A stretch of DNA of 64,000 bases, from positions 16,174 through 80,173 of the forward strand of contig QOOZ01000036.1 in NCBI GenBank assembly GCA_003331195.1, given 5' to 3'. The notes under the pieces were generated by a model. That model was not told where the DNA came from and ran no database searches. It saw nothing but the letters and a program-made list of their open reading frames with translations. This document shows positions 20,009-28,682 of the stretch, in pieces. Position 1 is the first letter of the stretch, and every line of letters starts with the position of its first letter. Origin of the DNA: Puniceicoccaceae bacterium. Lineage in GTDB: Bacteria; Verrucomicrobiota; Verrucomicrobiia; Opitutales; Coraliomargaritaceae. A program made the translations under genes and the position numbers.

Positions 20009-22519
20009 ATGTCTACCCGCTTATCTAGTCGTGTTTATAATACTGTCGCCCTTGAGCGGTGGTTCGCAAATGTAGGTCTAGACTGGGAGCGGTCATTTTC
20101 TAGAGAGACGCTCTTGCGTGGTCGCGAAATCTACCGGAAGGGGCAGATTTCTGGCGTCGAACTCGCGAACGACGAAGCCATTGTCCACTGTAAGTTTGCC
20201 CGTAAAGATACCTGCTACGCGGTGATCGAGTGGACCCCTTCTGGGCCCAAGGTGCGTAGTTCGATCGATGATGACGCTCTAGGAGAAGCGGTTGGCGTGG
20301 GTGGTCTCTACGAAGTCGAAGAGTTGATCGCCGATGAGATCGACCCTTTACCCTACGAGCCAAAGCTCGAGTCAGAGGAGACTAACGGGGAATCAGAACC
20401 CGAGGCGGAACAGAAGGTCGCACCCGCTCGTCGTTTGACGCCGAAGCTAGAAGGTTTGAGCTCTGGTCTTCGCCTCACAGCTTACTGGACAAATGTCGAT
20501 TTATCCCACGAGTCTGCCTTCCGTAGAGACGAAGTTCCGATCCACCCCGCAGAGCGCGAGGTTCTGGTTCGGTTAACGGGAAGGGCAGGTGAAGCAGGCT
20601 TTAAATTTCGTCGCGATTCCAACGACTTCATCCTGTTCGATGGTGAACGGATCGCACCGTTTTTCTCGCATGCGCTCAAGCGCTGGGACGCGGCCTTTGA
20701 TACCATCGACCTAGATCTCGAAGCCCAGCGTATGGCCGAAGGTGTGCGAGAAGTGAAAGTGACCGGCCGCGTCGAGTCTTCAAGCCAGGAGCAGATGCGC
20801 GTTGACTGGCGGCTTAAAATTGGCCGGCAATGGCTTGACCCCGAAGATGCCCAGCGTTTGGCCAAAGCGGGGCGGGGCACCCATGTGGTGAGCGGCCTCG
20901 GGCTAGTGCGTATTGGCGAGGATCAATCGGCAGCGCTTGCCGAGTGGCGCGTGGCGGCTGCAGCCAATTCAAAAGAGGCGCAGACTTGGCCGCGCTATAT
21001 GGTATTTTCATTGTTCGGCGAGCGTGGTGCGGAATTGGATTTGGAGGCAGAGCTTTCTGCTTGGAAGGGGCAATTACTCGAAGAGGAATCAAGCGACAGC
21101 AAAACGCTTCCTGGGTTTCTGAGAGACTATCAAGCACAAGGCGTGCATTGGATGGCTAAGCTGCGGGAGTTAGGCTGCCATGGATTACTTGCCGATGAAA
21201 TGGGTCTGGGTAAGACTCTACAAGTGCTGACTCTCTTAAAGTTTTATCCTTTCGAGAATAGAAATAGCTTAATTGTTTGTCCCGCAAGTGTGGTGCCCGT
21301 TTGGCAAAGTGAGGCTCGTCGCTGGTATCCGAATATTCAGACCGAAGTATTGCGCAGCAGTTGCGACTTTTCGAACGACGGCTCGACGCAGCCAAAGCTC
21401 TGGATCGCCAGCTATACCCAACTACGGCGGCACAAACACTTGCTCGATGAGACGCAGTTCGGCTACGCAGTACTCGACGAAGCACAGCAGATTAAAAACC
21501 CAGATGCGAAAGTGACGCAGGCTTGTTGCGCGATTCAAGCTGAGTGCCGGCTCGCGCTGACCGGTACGCCGATCGAAAACCGTTTGCTCGATCTATGGAC
21601 GCTCTTTCGCTTTTTGATGCCTGGCTTGCTCGGCTCACGCCGTCGATTTGAAGATGCCGTCGAGTCAGATAATGCAGGCTCCCGAGAGGCCTTTGCCGAT
21701 CGACTGCGGCAACAATTGACGCCCTTCATTCTTCGCCGCCAGAAGGATATGGTAGGTAAGGACCTTCCGCCGAAAGTAGAGATGGATTTAATCTGTCCTG
21801 TCACTGACTTACAAGGTCAGACCTACAAGAACCTTCTCGACCGAGGGCGCGATGAACTGGGCAACGATTTGCAATCGGCTATGCAGACACAATCCATGCA
21901 CTTCTTCTCCTTACTTACGCGCTTGCGGCAAGCTTGCTGCGACCCTGGGCTGATTCCCGATGTGAATGCCGACATCCAGCAGAGTGGTAAAATACAGATG
22001 CTAGTCACACGTCTCGAAGAAGCCCTCAGTGGTGATGGCGCGCGCAAGGTCGTCATCTTTAGTCAATTCTTGAGCCTCCTGAAGCGTCTGAAGCCTTTGC
22101 TTAAAACAACCTTCCCGAAGGTGGCTTTACTCGAACTCAGTGGCGAAACTAAAGACCGCGCTAAACCCGTAGAAATCTTTCAGAATACGAAAGAACCCGC
22201 TGTCATACTCGTCAGCCTACGCGCAGGGGGCACTGGCATTACACTGCATGCGGCGGACTATGTCTTCCTACTCGACCCATGGTGGAATCCTGCTGTGGAG
22301 GAGCAGGCGGTGGATCGTGTGCACCGAATTGGACAAGACCGCCGCGTCTTCGTTTATCGAATGATCACGCAAGGGACGATTGAAGAACGCATCCAGCAGC
22401 TCAAAAAAGAGAAGCGCGAGTTGTTTGAAAATACCCTCGGCCACTTGGGCAGCGCGAAGGATCTAGCCGAGCACTTCGGCGATTTAGAAGAGCTAGCAAA
22501 ACTGTTGCCGCCTGAATAG
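20009..22519 (+). CDS. Snf2/Rad54-family DNA-dependent ATPase
   Basis: 836 residues from ATG at 20009; the frame is open from a GTG at 19937 but that part is unconserved. The N-terminal ~330 residues (ERWFANVGLDWERSFSRETLLRGREIY) resemble the SWIM-associated N-terminus of bacterial Snf2 proteins but lack zinc-binding cysteines. Helicase motifs: I LADEMGLGKTLQ, II DEAQ, III LTGTPIENR, V SLRAGGTGITLHAADYVFLL and VI VDRVHRIGQDRRV. Such proteins translocate on duplex DNA and remodel protein-DNA complexes. The gene converges on a SWIB-domain gene across one shared terminator. Confidence 0.93.
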   Translation: MSTRLSSRVYNTVALERWFANVGLDWERSFSRETLLRGREIYRKGQISGVELANDEAIVHCKFARKDTCYAVIEWTPSGPKVRSSIDDDALGEAVGVGGLYEVEELIADEIDPLPYEPKLESEETNGESEPEAEQKVAPARRLTPKLEGLSSGLRLTAYWTNVDLSHESAFRRDEVPIHPAEREVLVRLTGRAGEAGFKFRRDSNDFILFDGERIAPFFSHALKRWDAAFDTIDLDLEAQRMAEGVREVKVTGRVESSSQEQMRVDWRLKIGRQWLDPEDAQRLAKAGRGTHVVSGLGLVRIGEDQSAALAEWRVAAAANSKEAQTWPRYMVFSLFGERGAELDLEAELSAWKGQLLEEESSDSKTLPGFLRDYQAQGVHWMAKLRELGCHGLLADEMGLGKTLQVLTLLKFYPFENRNSLIVCPASVVPVWQSEARRWYPNIQTEVLRSSCDFSNDGSTQPKLWIASYTQLRRHKHLLDETQFGYAVLDEAQQIKNPDAKVTQACCAIQAECRLALTGTPIENRLLDLWTLFRFLMPGLLGSRRRFEDAVESDNAGSREAFADRLRQQLTPFILRRQKDMVGKDLPPKVEMDLICPVTDLQGQTYKNLLDRGRDELGNDLQSAMQTQSMHFFSLLTRLRQACCDPGLIPDVNADIQQSGKIQMLVTRLEEALSGDGARKVVIFSQFLSLLKRLKPLLKTTFPKVALLELSGETKDRAKPVEIFQNTKEPAVILVSLRAGGTGITLHAADYVFLLDPWWNPAVEEQAVDRVHRIGQDRRVFVYRMITQGTIEERIQQLKKEKRELFENTLGHLGSAKDLAEHFGDLEELAKLLPPE

Positions 22520-22538
22520 ATCGAAGCTAGGTGATTAC

Positions 22539-22574
22539 AAAAAAACGGCTACTCCTAATGGAGTAGCCGTTTTG
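22539..22574. terminator. Bidirectional terminator between the Snf2 and SWIB genes
   Basis: aaaaacggctactcc-taat-ggagtagccgtttt is a perfect stem of at least 14 bp flanked by A- and T-runs, placed between two convergent stops. It serves both strands. Confidence 0.93.
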
Positions 22575-22594
22575 GAAATGAACTTGTAAGAGTC

Positions 22595-22924
22595 TTACTC
22601 GATGTTGGCACCGACTACAGCGGCCATTTGCATCATGTTGATAGTTTCTCCTTCTCTGATACTAGTGAGGTCAGTTAGTTTACCAGACTTGCTGGTCGAC
22701 TTTGTGTTTTTGAAGATGGAAACGAGTTTTGCGTCGGCCACAATATATTTGCCGGCGTTTTCAGGAGCACCGTTCTCAGTCTTGGTTTGGAGGCCTTGAC
22801 CTTTGATATAGTCCCAGAGCTTTTTAGTGATCTCTGTGCGCGGGAGCTCGCTTGCTCCGAGGAAGGAAGCCAAGTCGGCCTTAAGTTTTACGGGTTTGTT
22901 CAGTCCTTTAGGTTCGTCTGCCAT
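22595..22924 (-). CDS. SWIB/MDM2-domain protein
   Basis: 109 residues, almost entirely one SWIB domain: LNKPVKLKADLASFLG, LPRTEITKKLWDYIKGQGLQ, KYIVADAKLVSIF, and an extended C-terminus. SWIB domains occur in eukaryotic SWI/SNF subunits, and among bacteria chiefly in Chlamydiae (often fused to topoisomerase I) and other PVC phyla. They bind proteins or DNA in chromatin-like contexts. The gene is 75 bases from the Snf2 stop in convergent orientation. Function in bacteria is not established. Confidence 0.9.
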   Translation of the reverse strand: MADEPKGLNKPVKLKADLASFLGASELPRTEITKKLWDYIKGQGLQTKTENGAPENAGKYIVADAKLVSIFKNTKSTSKSGKLTDLTSIREGETINMMQMAAVVGANIE

Positions 22925-22993
22925 GGTGTTATCTTTCGTTTTTGGTTATTTTGAGGCGGTATGCCTTGTTTGCGGTGAGTAATGTCTGTTAAA

Positions 22994-23428
22994 TTAATCG
23001 AGATTCGCCAAATGGCGCAGTGCGGCGACATAGCTATCGAAGCCGAGACCTGAGATGACGCCTATGCAGGCGGGAGCTGTCAGTGAGTGCTGGCGGATGT
23101 CTTCGCGCCGGTAAATATTGCTAATGTGAACTTCGATTGCCGGTAGGTCGCTCCCAGCGATAGCGTCGCGGAGCGCGAGGCTGGTGTGGGTGAGGGCGCC
23201 AGGGTTGAGAATGAGGCCGAACACCTCTGAGTCAGAATATTCTCCAATTTCGTCGATGATAAAGCCCTCGTGGTTACTCTGGTAGAATTGCACCTGCACA
23301 CCCAAAGACTCTGCCTCTTCGGTTAGTAAATTCTCTAGATCTGTCAGCGTTTGGTCGCCGTAAATGTCTGGCTCGCGTATGCCGAGGCGATCGAGGTTCG
23401 GGCCGTTTATGATGACGATGCGTTTCAT
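22994..23428 (-). CDS. aroQ: 3-dehydroquinate dehydratase, type II
   Basis: 144 residues, the standard size of the dodecameric type II enzyme. Motifs: NGPNLDRLGIREPDIYG with the catalytic Tyr of the lid, FYQSNHEG, LNPGALTHTS, EVHISN(I)YRRE with the catalytic His, and GLGFDSYVAAL. It dehydrates 3-dehydroquinate to 3-dehydroshikimate in the shikimate pathway. It probably forms a unit with the DUF3127 gene upstream (75-base gap) or is expressed alone. Confidence 0.96.
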   Translation of the reverse strand: MKRIVIINGPNLDRLGIREPDIYGDQTLTDLENLLTEEAESLGVQVQFYQSNHEGFIIDEIGEYSDSEVFGLILNPGALTHTSLALRDAIAGSDLPAIEVHISNIYRREDIRQHSLTAPACIGVISGLGFDSYVAALRHLANLD

Positions 23429-23503
23429 TTACTTAGAATTAGCACACATAGAAAGGAATTTGATGATGAAGCGCAACCACTGAGTTTTGGCTAAGCTGGA
23501 GGT

Positions 23504-23854
23504 TTAAAACGGAGGCTCCTCGTCTAAAATCTCGTCGGATGGGTCGAAGGGGGGCGGCTCGTCGCCATTGCTGGAACTATCAGATCCAGCGCCAGCGGCC
23601 TCGACCTTCCATGCGTTCAGATTGACGAAGTAGCGGCCTTGATACTCGCGACCACGGAGGTCGAAAGAGACTTTCACCTTTTCGCCCTCTTTCAGTTGGT
23701 TCACCATTTCGACTTTTTCTTTGACGCACTGTAGGCAGATGTCCTGTGGATATTTGTCGGCCTCGGTGGTGACAACGAATTCGCGTAGATTAAAGCCACT
23801 GCCAAAAGTTTTCTCTTCGAAGATTTGTTTTACGGTTCCTGATAGTTCGTACAT
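23504..23854 (-). CDS. DUF3127 OB-fold-like protein with SSB-type acidic tail
   Basis: 116 residues from ATG at 23854; a TTG-started extension to 23914 is rejected. Residues 1-85 match DUF3127 ([55 protein letters not shown]), a small beta-barrel family with single-strand-binding-like topology. The tail is Ser/Gly/Asp-rich and ends [10 protein letters not shown], with another EPPPF upstream. This resembles the acidic tip ending -PF of SSB proteins that recruits DNA-repair partners. Role unknown; single-strand nucleic acid binding is inferred. Confidence 0.8.
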   Translation of the reverse strand: MYELSGTVKQIFEEKTFGSGFNLREFVVTTEADKYPQDICLQCVKEKVEMVNQLKEGEKVKVSFDLRGREYQGRYFVNLNAWKVEAAGAGSDSSSNGDEPPPFDPSDEILDEEPPF

Positions 23855-24013
23855 CCTATAATTTAACTGCCCTGTGCGGGGCGAAGCAAAACATTTTTCA
23901 GAAGAATCGTACAAAGCTGGCTCTCCTACTTTAATTGAGAACCCAGGCTAGGGGGAACTTGAATTGGCCTAGCCTCGGAATTTTGATCCCGTAAATTTGG
24001 ATCACTTTTATCT

Positions 24014-24613
24014 CTAAAAACCGTTGCGAAAAACGACCTCGTCATAAGGTAGCTGTCCACTACGAACATTGGCGCCTTTAAGCGCCTTGCCTACCGTAAG
24101 CATCATACCGATCACGTGGTTCTCAGGTAGGTCGATAATTTCGGCAACTTTTTCAGGGTCGAAGCCGATCATGGGGCAGGAGTCGTAGCCCATTGATTTG
24201 GCAGTCAGCATGAGGGTCTGCGCTGCGATGCCGATCGAGCGCATGGCTTCGTCGCGCCGCAGTTGCGCATTATTCTGATACAATGGGGCGATCATGGGTA
24301 CGAGCATATCCTGCACAGACTGCGGGGCGTGCACCCAGTAGCGGCCGGCGTCCTCGTGGGCATTTAGCTTGGCACAGAGCAAGATAGTGATGGAGGCTTC
24401 GGTCACTTGCGCTTGGTTCCAAGCGGCAGCCTGGATGGCGGCACGCTTTTCAGGATCCGTCACGACGACGAAACGCCAATTCTGCATGTTAAAGGAAGTA
24501 GGTGAGAGTAGTGCCAGTTCGAGCAGTGCGTTGATCTCGGCCTCACTCATTTCATGAGCGTTGTCGTAGTGTTTGACGGAGCGACGCTCTTTGATTGCGG
24601 TGATTGTTTCCAT
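24014..24613 (-). CDS. Nitroreductase family FMN oxidoreductase
   Basis: 199 residues. N-terminal ERRSVKHYD and LLSPTSFNMQNWRFVVV are the FMN-binding signature of the NfsB/FRase family; GYDSCPMIGFDPEKV and the C-terminal GMMLTVGKAL segment complete the fold. These enzymes reduce nitroaromatics, quinones or flavins with NAD(P)H as dimers. The physiological substrate cannot be read from sequence. The gene is divergent from the photolyase operon at 24706, with ~92 bases between starts. Confidence 0.9.
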   Translation of the reverse strand: METITAIKERRSVKHYDNAHEMSEAEINALLELALLSPTSFNMQNWRFVVVTDPEKRAAIQAAAWNQAQVTEASITILLCAKLNAHEDAGRYWVHAPQSVQDMLVPMIAPLYQNNAQLRRDEAMRSIGIAAQTLMLTAKSMGYDSCPMIGFDPEKVAEIIDLPENHVIGMMLTVGKALKGANVRSGQLPYDEVVFRNGF

Positions 24614-24705
24614 TATTTTATAGTGACTGGTTTTATAGTGGAATCAAGAGGCGAACAGTATCTCTTTCTTGTGTAAGTTTCGTTAAGATCTAACGCTCTA
24701 TCATT

Positions 24706-26136
24706 ATGTCTTTAAGCCCTACAATTTTGTGGTTCCGTAAGGATCTGCGCCTTAAGGATAATTCTGCCCTTAAAGCTTCTATTGAGGCAGGCTCGCCTGT
24801 GATTCCTGTCTTCATCTGGACACCCGACGAGGCAGGTGATTGGGCACCGGGTGCGGCTTCGAAGTGGTGGCTACATCAGGCTTTGAAGAGCCTAAGTGAG
24901 GCGTTGAAAGATAAGGGGGGTGAGTTTGTTTTAAGAGAAGGCGACTCTCTAGGGCAACTTAGAGACATCATCGAAAAGACTGGGGCGAAGCGCGTTTATT
25001 GGAATCGCCGTTACGAGTCGCCACAACGGGAGTTGGATGCTTCGATCAAGCGTCAATTGCGCGAGGATGGTATTGAAGTGGAGAGTTTTAATAGCTCCTT
25101 ACTCAACGAACCGCACACCGCCGCCACGGGTGGGGGAAATCCCTACAAGGTTTACACGCCTTACTGGAAAAAGGTGAAAGACCGTCCGATTGAACCGATC
25201 GCCGAACCTGATTTTGATTCATTTAAGTTCCCTGACACCTATCCGCAGACGTTGGCTTTGGATTCTCTCGGCCTCTTGCCGGAGAAGCAGTGGTATCGTA
25301 GATTTGACGAATACTGGGTAGTCAGTGAGGCAGCCGCTCAAAAGGGGCTGGAAAAATTCCTTAGTCAACCAGTCGAAGGCTACAACCAGGCGCGTGACAT
25401 CCCGAGCGAGGACGGCACATCGAGCCTCTCGCCCTATTTACATTGGGGCTTGATCGGCCCGCGCCAAGTCATGCACGCACTGAAGGCTAAGCACGATCTC
25501 GGCAAAGAGGGACCACAGGTTTATGCTAAGGAAATTTATTGGCGCGAGTTTGCTTATAACGTGCTCTATCACTTTCCGAAAACGCCTGCTGCGCCGCTTC
25601 ACGAAAAGTATGCCGATTTCCCTTGGCAGCCTGATTCGAATGCCCTCAAGCGCTGGCAGCGCGGGCAGACAGGTTACCCCATTGTCGATGCGGGCATGCG
25701 TCAGCTTTATGCCACGGGGTGGATGCACAATCGAGTTCGTATGGTTGTTTCATCCCTTCTTGTGAAACATCTGCTGCAAGATTGGCGCGAAGGAGCTAGT
25801 TGGTTTTGGGATACGCTAGTCGATGCCGATCTGGCCAGTAATACCCTCGGCTGGCAATGGAGCGCTGGCTGTGGTGCCGACGCTGCGCCCTATTTCCGTG
25901 TCTTTAATCCAATCACTCAGGGTAAGAAGTTCGACGCTGAGGGTGCATACGTTAGAAAATGGATACCTGAGATTGCAAAGTTACCTAGCAAATTTATCCA
26001 CGAACCATGGGAGGCACCCGCAGGCATTCTCGAATATGCAGGCGTCGAGCTTGGCAAAGACTATCCCGAACCGATCATCGATCATAAGGAAGGTCGCGAA
26101 AGGGCACTCGCTGCACTGGATCAATTTAAATCCTAG
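24706..26136 (+). CDS. phrB: Deoxyribodipyrimidine photolyase (class I CPD type)
   Basis: 476 residues, typical. N-terminal antenna domain starts ILWFRKDLRLKDN; the FAD domain contains EDGTSSLSPYLHWG, YWREFAYNVLYHFP, GYPIVDAGMRQLYATGWMHN and SNTLGWQWSAGCGADAAPYFRVFNP (shown here in parts as separate motifs). The tryptophan electron-transfer positions and the Asn that contacts FAD N5 fall in these motifs. It repairs cyclobutane pyrimidine dimers with blue light. It is the first gene of a four-gene operon whose members are 24, 46 and 25 bases apart. Confidence 0.95.
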   Translation: MSLSPTILWFRKDLRLKDNSALKASIEAGSPVIPVFIWTPDEAGDWAPGAASKWWLHQALKSLSEALKDKGGEFVLREGDSLGQLRDIIEKTGAKRVYWNRRYESPQRELDASIKRQLREDGIEVESFNSSLLNEPHTAATGGGNPYKVYTPYWKKVKDRPIEPIAEPDFDSFKFPDTYPQTLALDSLGLLPEKQWYRRFDEYWVVSEAAAQKGLEKFLSQPVEGYNQARDIPSEDGTSSLSPYLHWGLIGPRQVMHALKAKHDLGKEGPQVYAKEIYWREFAYNVLYHFPKTPAAPLHEKYADFPWQPDSNALKRWQRGQTGYPIVDAGMRQLYATGWMHNRVRMVVSSLLVKHLLQDWREGASWFWDTLVDADLASNTLGWQWSAGCGADAAPYFRVFNPITQGKKFDAEGAYVRKWIPEIAKLPSKFIHEPWEAPAGILEYAGVELGKDYPEPIIDHKEGRERALAALDQFKS

Positions 26137-26160
26137 GCGTAAATCCAAGATTCATTAATA

Positions 26161-27720
26161 ATGAAATCACCACGCCACCTCATTGTCATTTTTGGCGATC
26201 AACTCAATCGAGATGCTGCTGCTTTCGACGACTTTGATTCCACTCAGGATGCCATATGGATGGCCGAGGCCGATGACGAGTCAGAGCACGTCTGGTCTCA
26301 CAAGCAGCGTATCGCGATCTTCCTTTCAGGTATGCGCCACTTTAGAGACGCGCTACTCGCGGAGGACATCCGGGTGGAATATACGCAGCTAGATGATAGC
26401 AAAGAGTCGGATAAACTCTCTAGTCGGCTCGGCATCGACCTCCGTGCCTTGAGCCCAGAAAAGGTCATCGTCACCCATCCCGGTGAATGGCGCGTGCTTC
26501 AAGCTTTGAAAAAAGTCTGCAGCGACGAAGATGTGCCACTGGAAGTGCGTGATGATCGACACTTTTACACCACCACCAAGGATTTCGAGGAACATGCCAA
26601 AGGTCGCAAGTCTCTTCGTATGGAGTTCTTTTACCGTGAACTACGTAAACGCTTCGACGTTTTAATGGAAGACGGCAAACCGACTGGTGGTGACTGGAAC
26701 TACGATAAAGAGAACCGGGGCAGCTTCGGCAAGGGTGGCCCTGAAGGAGCAAACACTGGCCCTGGTTTTAAACCAGACGCGCTCACCCGTGAAGTAATCG
26801 ATCTCGTCAACGAGCGCTTCGCCGATCACCCAGGCTCACTGGACTCCTTTGCATGGCCTGTGACGCCACAAGAGGCACAAAAAGCACTGAGCAATTTTAT
26901 CCATAAGAGGCTACACGTATTCGGTAAGTATCAAGACGCCATGTGGACTGATGAGCCCTGGCTCTATCATTCGCTCATCAGCACATCGCTTAATTTAAAG
27001 TTGCTCGATCCCCGCGACGCCGTGTCTGCTGCTGAAAAGGCCTACACAGACGGTCATGCCCCGCTGGCTGCGGTTGAGGGCTTCATTCGCCAAATTCTCG
27101 GATGGCGTGAATACGTGCGCGGTATCTATTGGATGCACATGCCTGAATACATCGACCGCAATGCGATGGACGCGCAGGAACCCTTGCCCGACTTCTACTG
27201 GACTGGCGATACGGATCTCGAATGTCTCAAACAATCCGTCGGGCAAACGCTGGAGCACGGCTACGCGCACCACATCCAGCGGCTTATGGTCACTGGGCTC
27301 TACGCGCTCCTACTAGGCGTGGACCCGAAGAAGTTACACGAGTGGTATCTCGCTGTGTATGTCGATGCCGTTGAGTGGGTCGAGCTCCCTAACACTCTTG
27401 GTATGTCGCAATACGGCGACGGTGGGCTCATGGCCTCAAAGCCCTACATCGCCACGGGCAACTACATTAATAAAATGAGCAATTACTGCAAAAATTGCCC
27501 CAAAAATCCGAAGGAAAAGACTGGAGAAAACGCCTGCCCTTTTACCACGCTCTACTGGGATTATTTGATAAGACACCAAGACATTCTCAAATCAAATCAC
27601 CGCATGGGACTTCAGCTCCGTAACCTCGATCGATTGAATGAGGGTGATCGCAGCGCAATCTCCAAAGCTGCAAATGAAATTCGTAGCTTGTCCGCTTGTC
27701 GTACGCCCTCAAAAACTTGA
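26161..27720 (+). CDS. FeS-BCP family photolyase (prokaryotic (6-4) photolyase-like)
   Basis: 519 residues. N-terminus RHLIVIFGDQLNRDAAAFDD is the deoxyribodipyrimidine-photolyase-related domain; the FAD/C-terminal part includes GYAHHIQRLMVTGLYALLLG and PYIATGNYINKMSNYCKNC. Four cysteines (CKNCPKNP...ACPF plus an upstream one) fit the [4Fe-4S] cluster of bacterial FeS-BCP proteins such as Agrobacterium PhrB, which repair (6-4) photoproducts and carry a lumazine antenna. It sits 24 bases after the CPD photolyase gene, so the operon covers both main UV lesions. Confidence 0.93.
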   Translation: MKSPRHLIVIFGDQLNRDAAAFDDFDSTQDAIWMAEADDESEHVWSHKQRIAIFLSGMRHFRDALLAEDIRVEYTQLDDSKESDKLSSRLGIDLRALSPEKVIVTHPGEWRVLQALKKVCSDEDVPLEVRDDRHFYTTTKDFEEHAKGRKSLRMEFFYRELRKRFDVLMEDGKPTGGDWNYDKENRGSFGKGGPEGANTGPGFKPDALTREVIDLVNERFADHPGSLDSFAWPVTPQEAQKALSNFIHKRLHVFGKYQDAMWTDEPWLYHSLISTSLNLKLLDPRDAVSAAEKAYTDGHAPLAAVEGFIRQILGWREYVRGIYWMHMPEYIDRNAMDAQEPLPDFYWTGDTDLECLKQSVGQTLEHGYAHHIQRLMVTGLYALLLGVDPKKLHEWYLAVYVDAVEWVELPNTLGMSQYGDGGLMASKPYIATGNYINKMSNYCKNCPKNPKEKTGENACPFTTLYWDYLIRHQDILKSNHRMGLQLRNLDRLNEGDRSAISKAANEIRSLSACRTPSKT

Positions 27721-27766
27721 ACTCCCTCCATACGCGCTTCTAAGTGAACTCGTCACGAAAGCAAAC

Positions 27767-28657
27767 ATGACCACTCCAAAAACTATTCTCATCACTGGAG
27801 CCAGCGGCCTTGTTGGCCAGTCGCTTAGCACTGCTCTCATGGCACGAGGCCATAGCGTGCGTACTCTTTCTCGAAGTGATCGCGGTGATTATCAGTGGGA
27901 CGTCGCTTCAGGCCATTTAGACCCGCGCGCGCTCGACGGTGTCGATGTCGTCATTCATCTCGCGGGTGAGAGCGTCGCCCAGTCTTGGACAGATGCCGCT
28001 AAGGCACGCATACTAGATAGCCGCGTCGCGAGCACGCGCCTGCTCGTCGATTTGATTCTCGCGCAAGAAAAGCGGCCCGCTTACATCGCCGCTTCGGGTA
28101 TCAGTTATTACGGAATCGTTCGCGAGCGCCCTGTCGATGAGTCCAGCGATTCGGGTAAAGGCTTCCTAGCTGAGGTGACCCGCCAGTGGGAGGGCGCAGC
28201 GCAAGCACTGACCGAAGCTGATGTTCGCACCGTCTTTCTTCGGACGGGCATTGTGCTCAGTGTCAAGGGTGGGGCGCTCGCTAAGATGCTGACAGCTTTT
28301 AAATTGGGTGTCGGTGGTTGCATCGGCGACGGCCAGCAAAATATGAGCTGGATCAGCCTGCCCGATCTCGTGTCGGTCTACGTCTTTGCCGTGGAAAATG
28401 TAGCCTTGCACGGTGCGGTCAACGCGGTGGCACCAGAGCCGGTCACAAACAGTATGTTTACGAAAAAACTCGGTAAGGTTTTGGGTCGCCCCACGGTTTT
28501 CCCTCTGCCTGCGAGCCTTGTTAAAATACTCTTCGGCGAAATGGGTAAAGAAACTCTTCTCAGCGACCTGAGCGTTCTTCCCAAGTCACTGACTGACCTT
28601 GGCTTTGAGTGGCAGCAAGCCGAACTCGAAATCGCTTTAAAAGAAACACTGTCCTAA
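27767..28657 (+). CDS. TIGR01777-type NAD-dependent epimerase (YfcH-like SDR)
   Basis: 296 residues from ATG at 27767; the open frame upstream overlaps the photolyase gene and is unconserved. Motifs: TILITGASGLVGQSL nucleotide-binding loop, VIHLAGESVAQ(S)W, ISYYGIV, FLRTGIVLSVKGGAL and the MSWISLPDLV segment typical of the YfcH family. Family proteins are extended SDRs of unclear substrate; related genes are often found in light-induced clusters with photolyases. The C-terminal DUF1731-like part (VLGRPTVFPLPAS) is present. Confidence 0.9.
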   Translation: MTTPKTILITGASGLVGQSLSTALMARGHSVRTLSRSDRGDYQWDVASGHLDPRALDGVDVVIHLAGESVAQSWTDAAKARILDSRVASTRLLVDLILAQEKRPAYIAASGISYYGIVRERPVDESSDSGKGFLAEVTRQWEGAAQALTEADVRTVFLRTGIVLSVKGGALAKMLTAFKLGVGGCIGDGQQNMSWISLPDLVSVYVFAVENVALHGAVNAVAPEPVTNSMFTKKLGKVLGRPTVFPLPASLVKILFGEMGKETLLSDLSVLPKSLTDLGFEWQQAELEIALKETLS

Positions 28658-28682
28658 TCTTAGGTTCTAGCCCCTATTCTTA

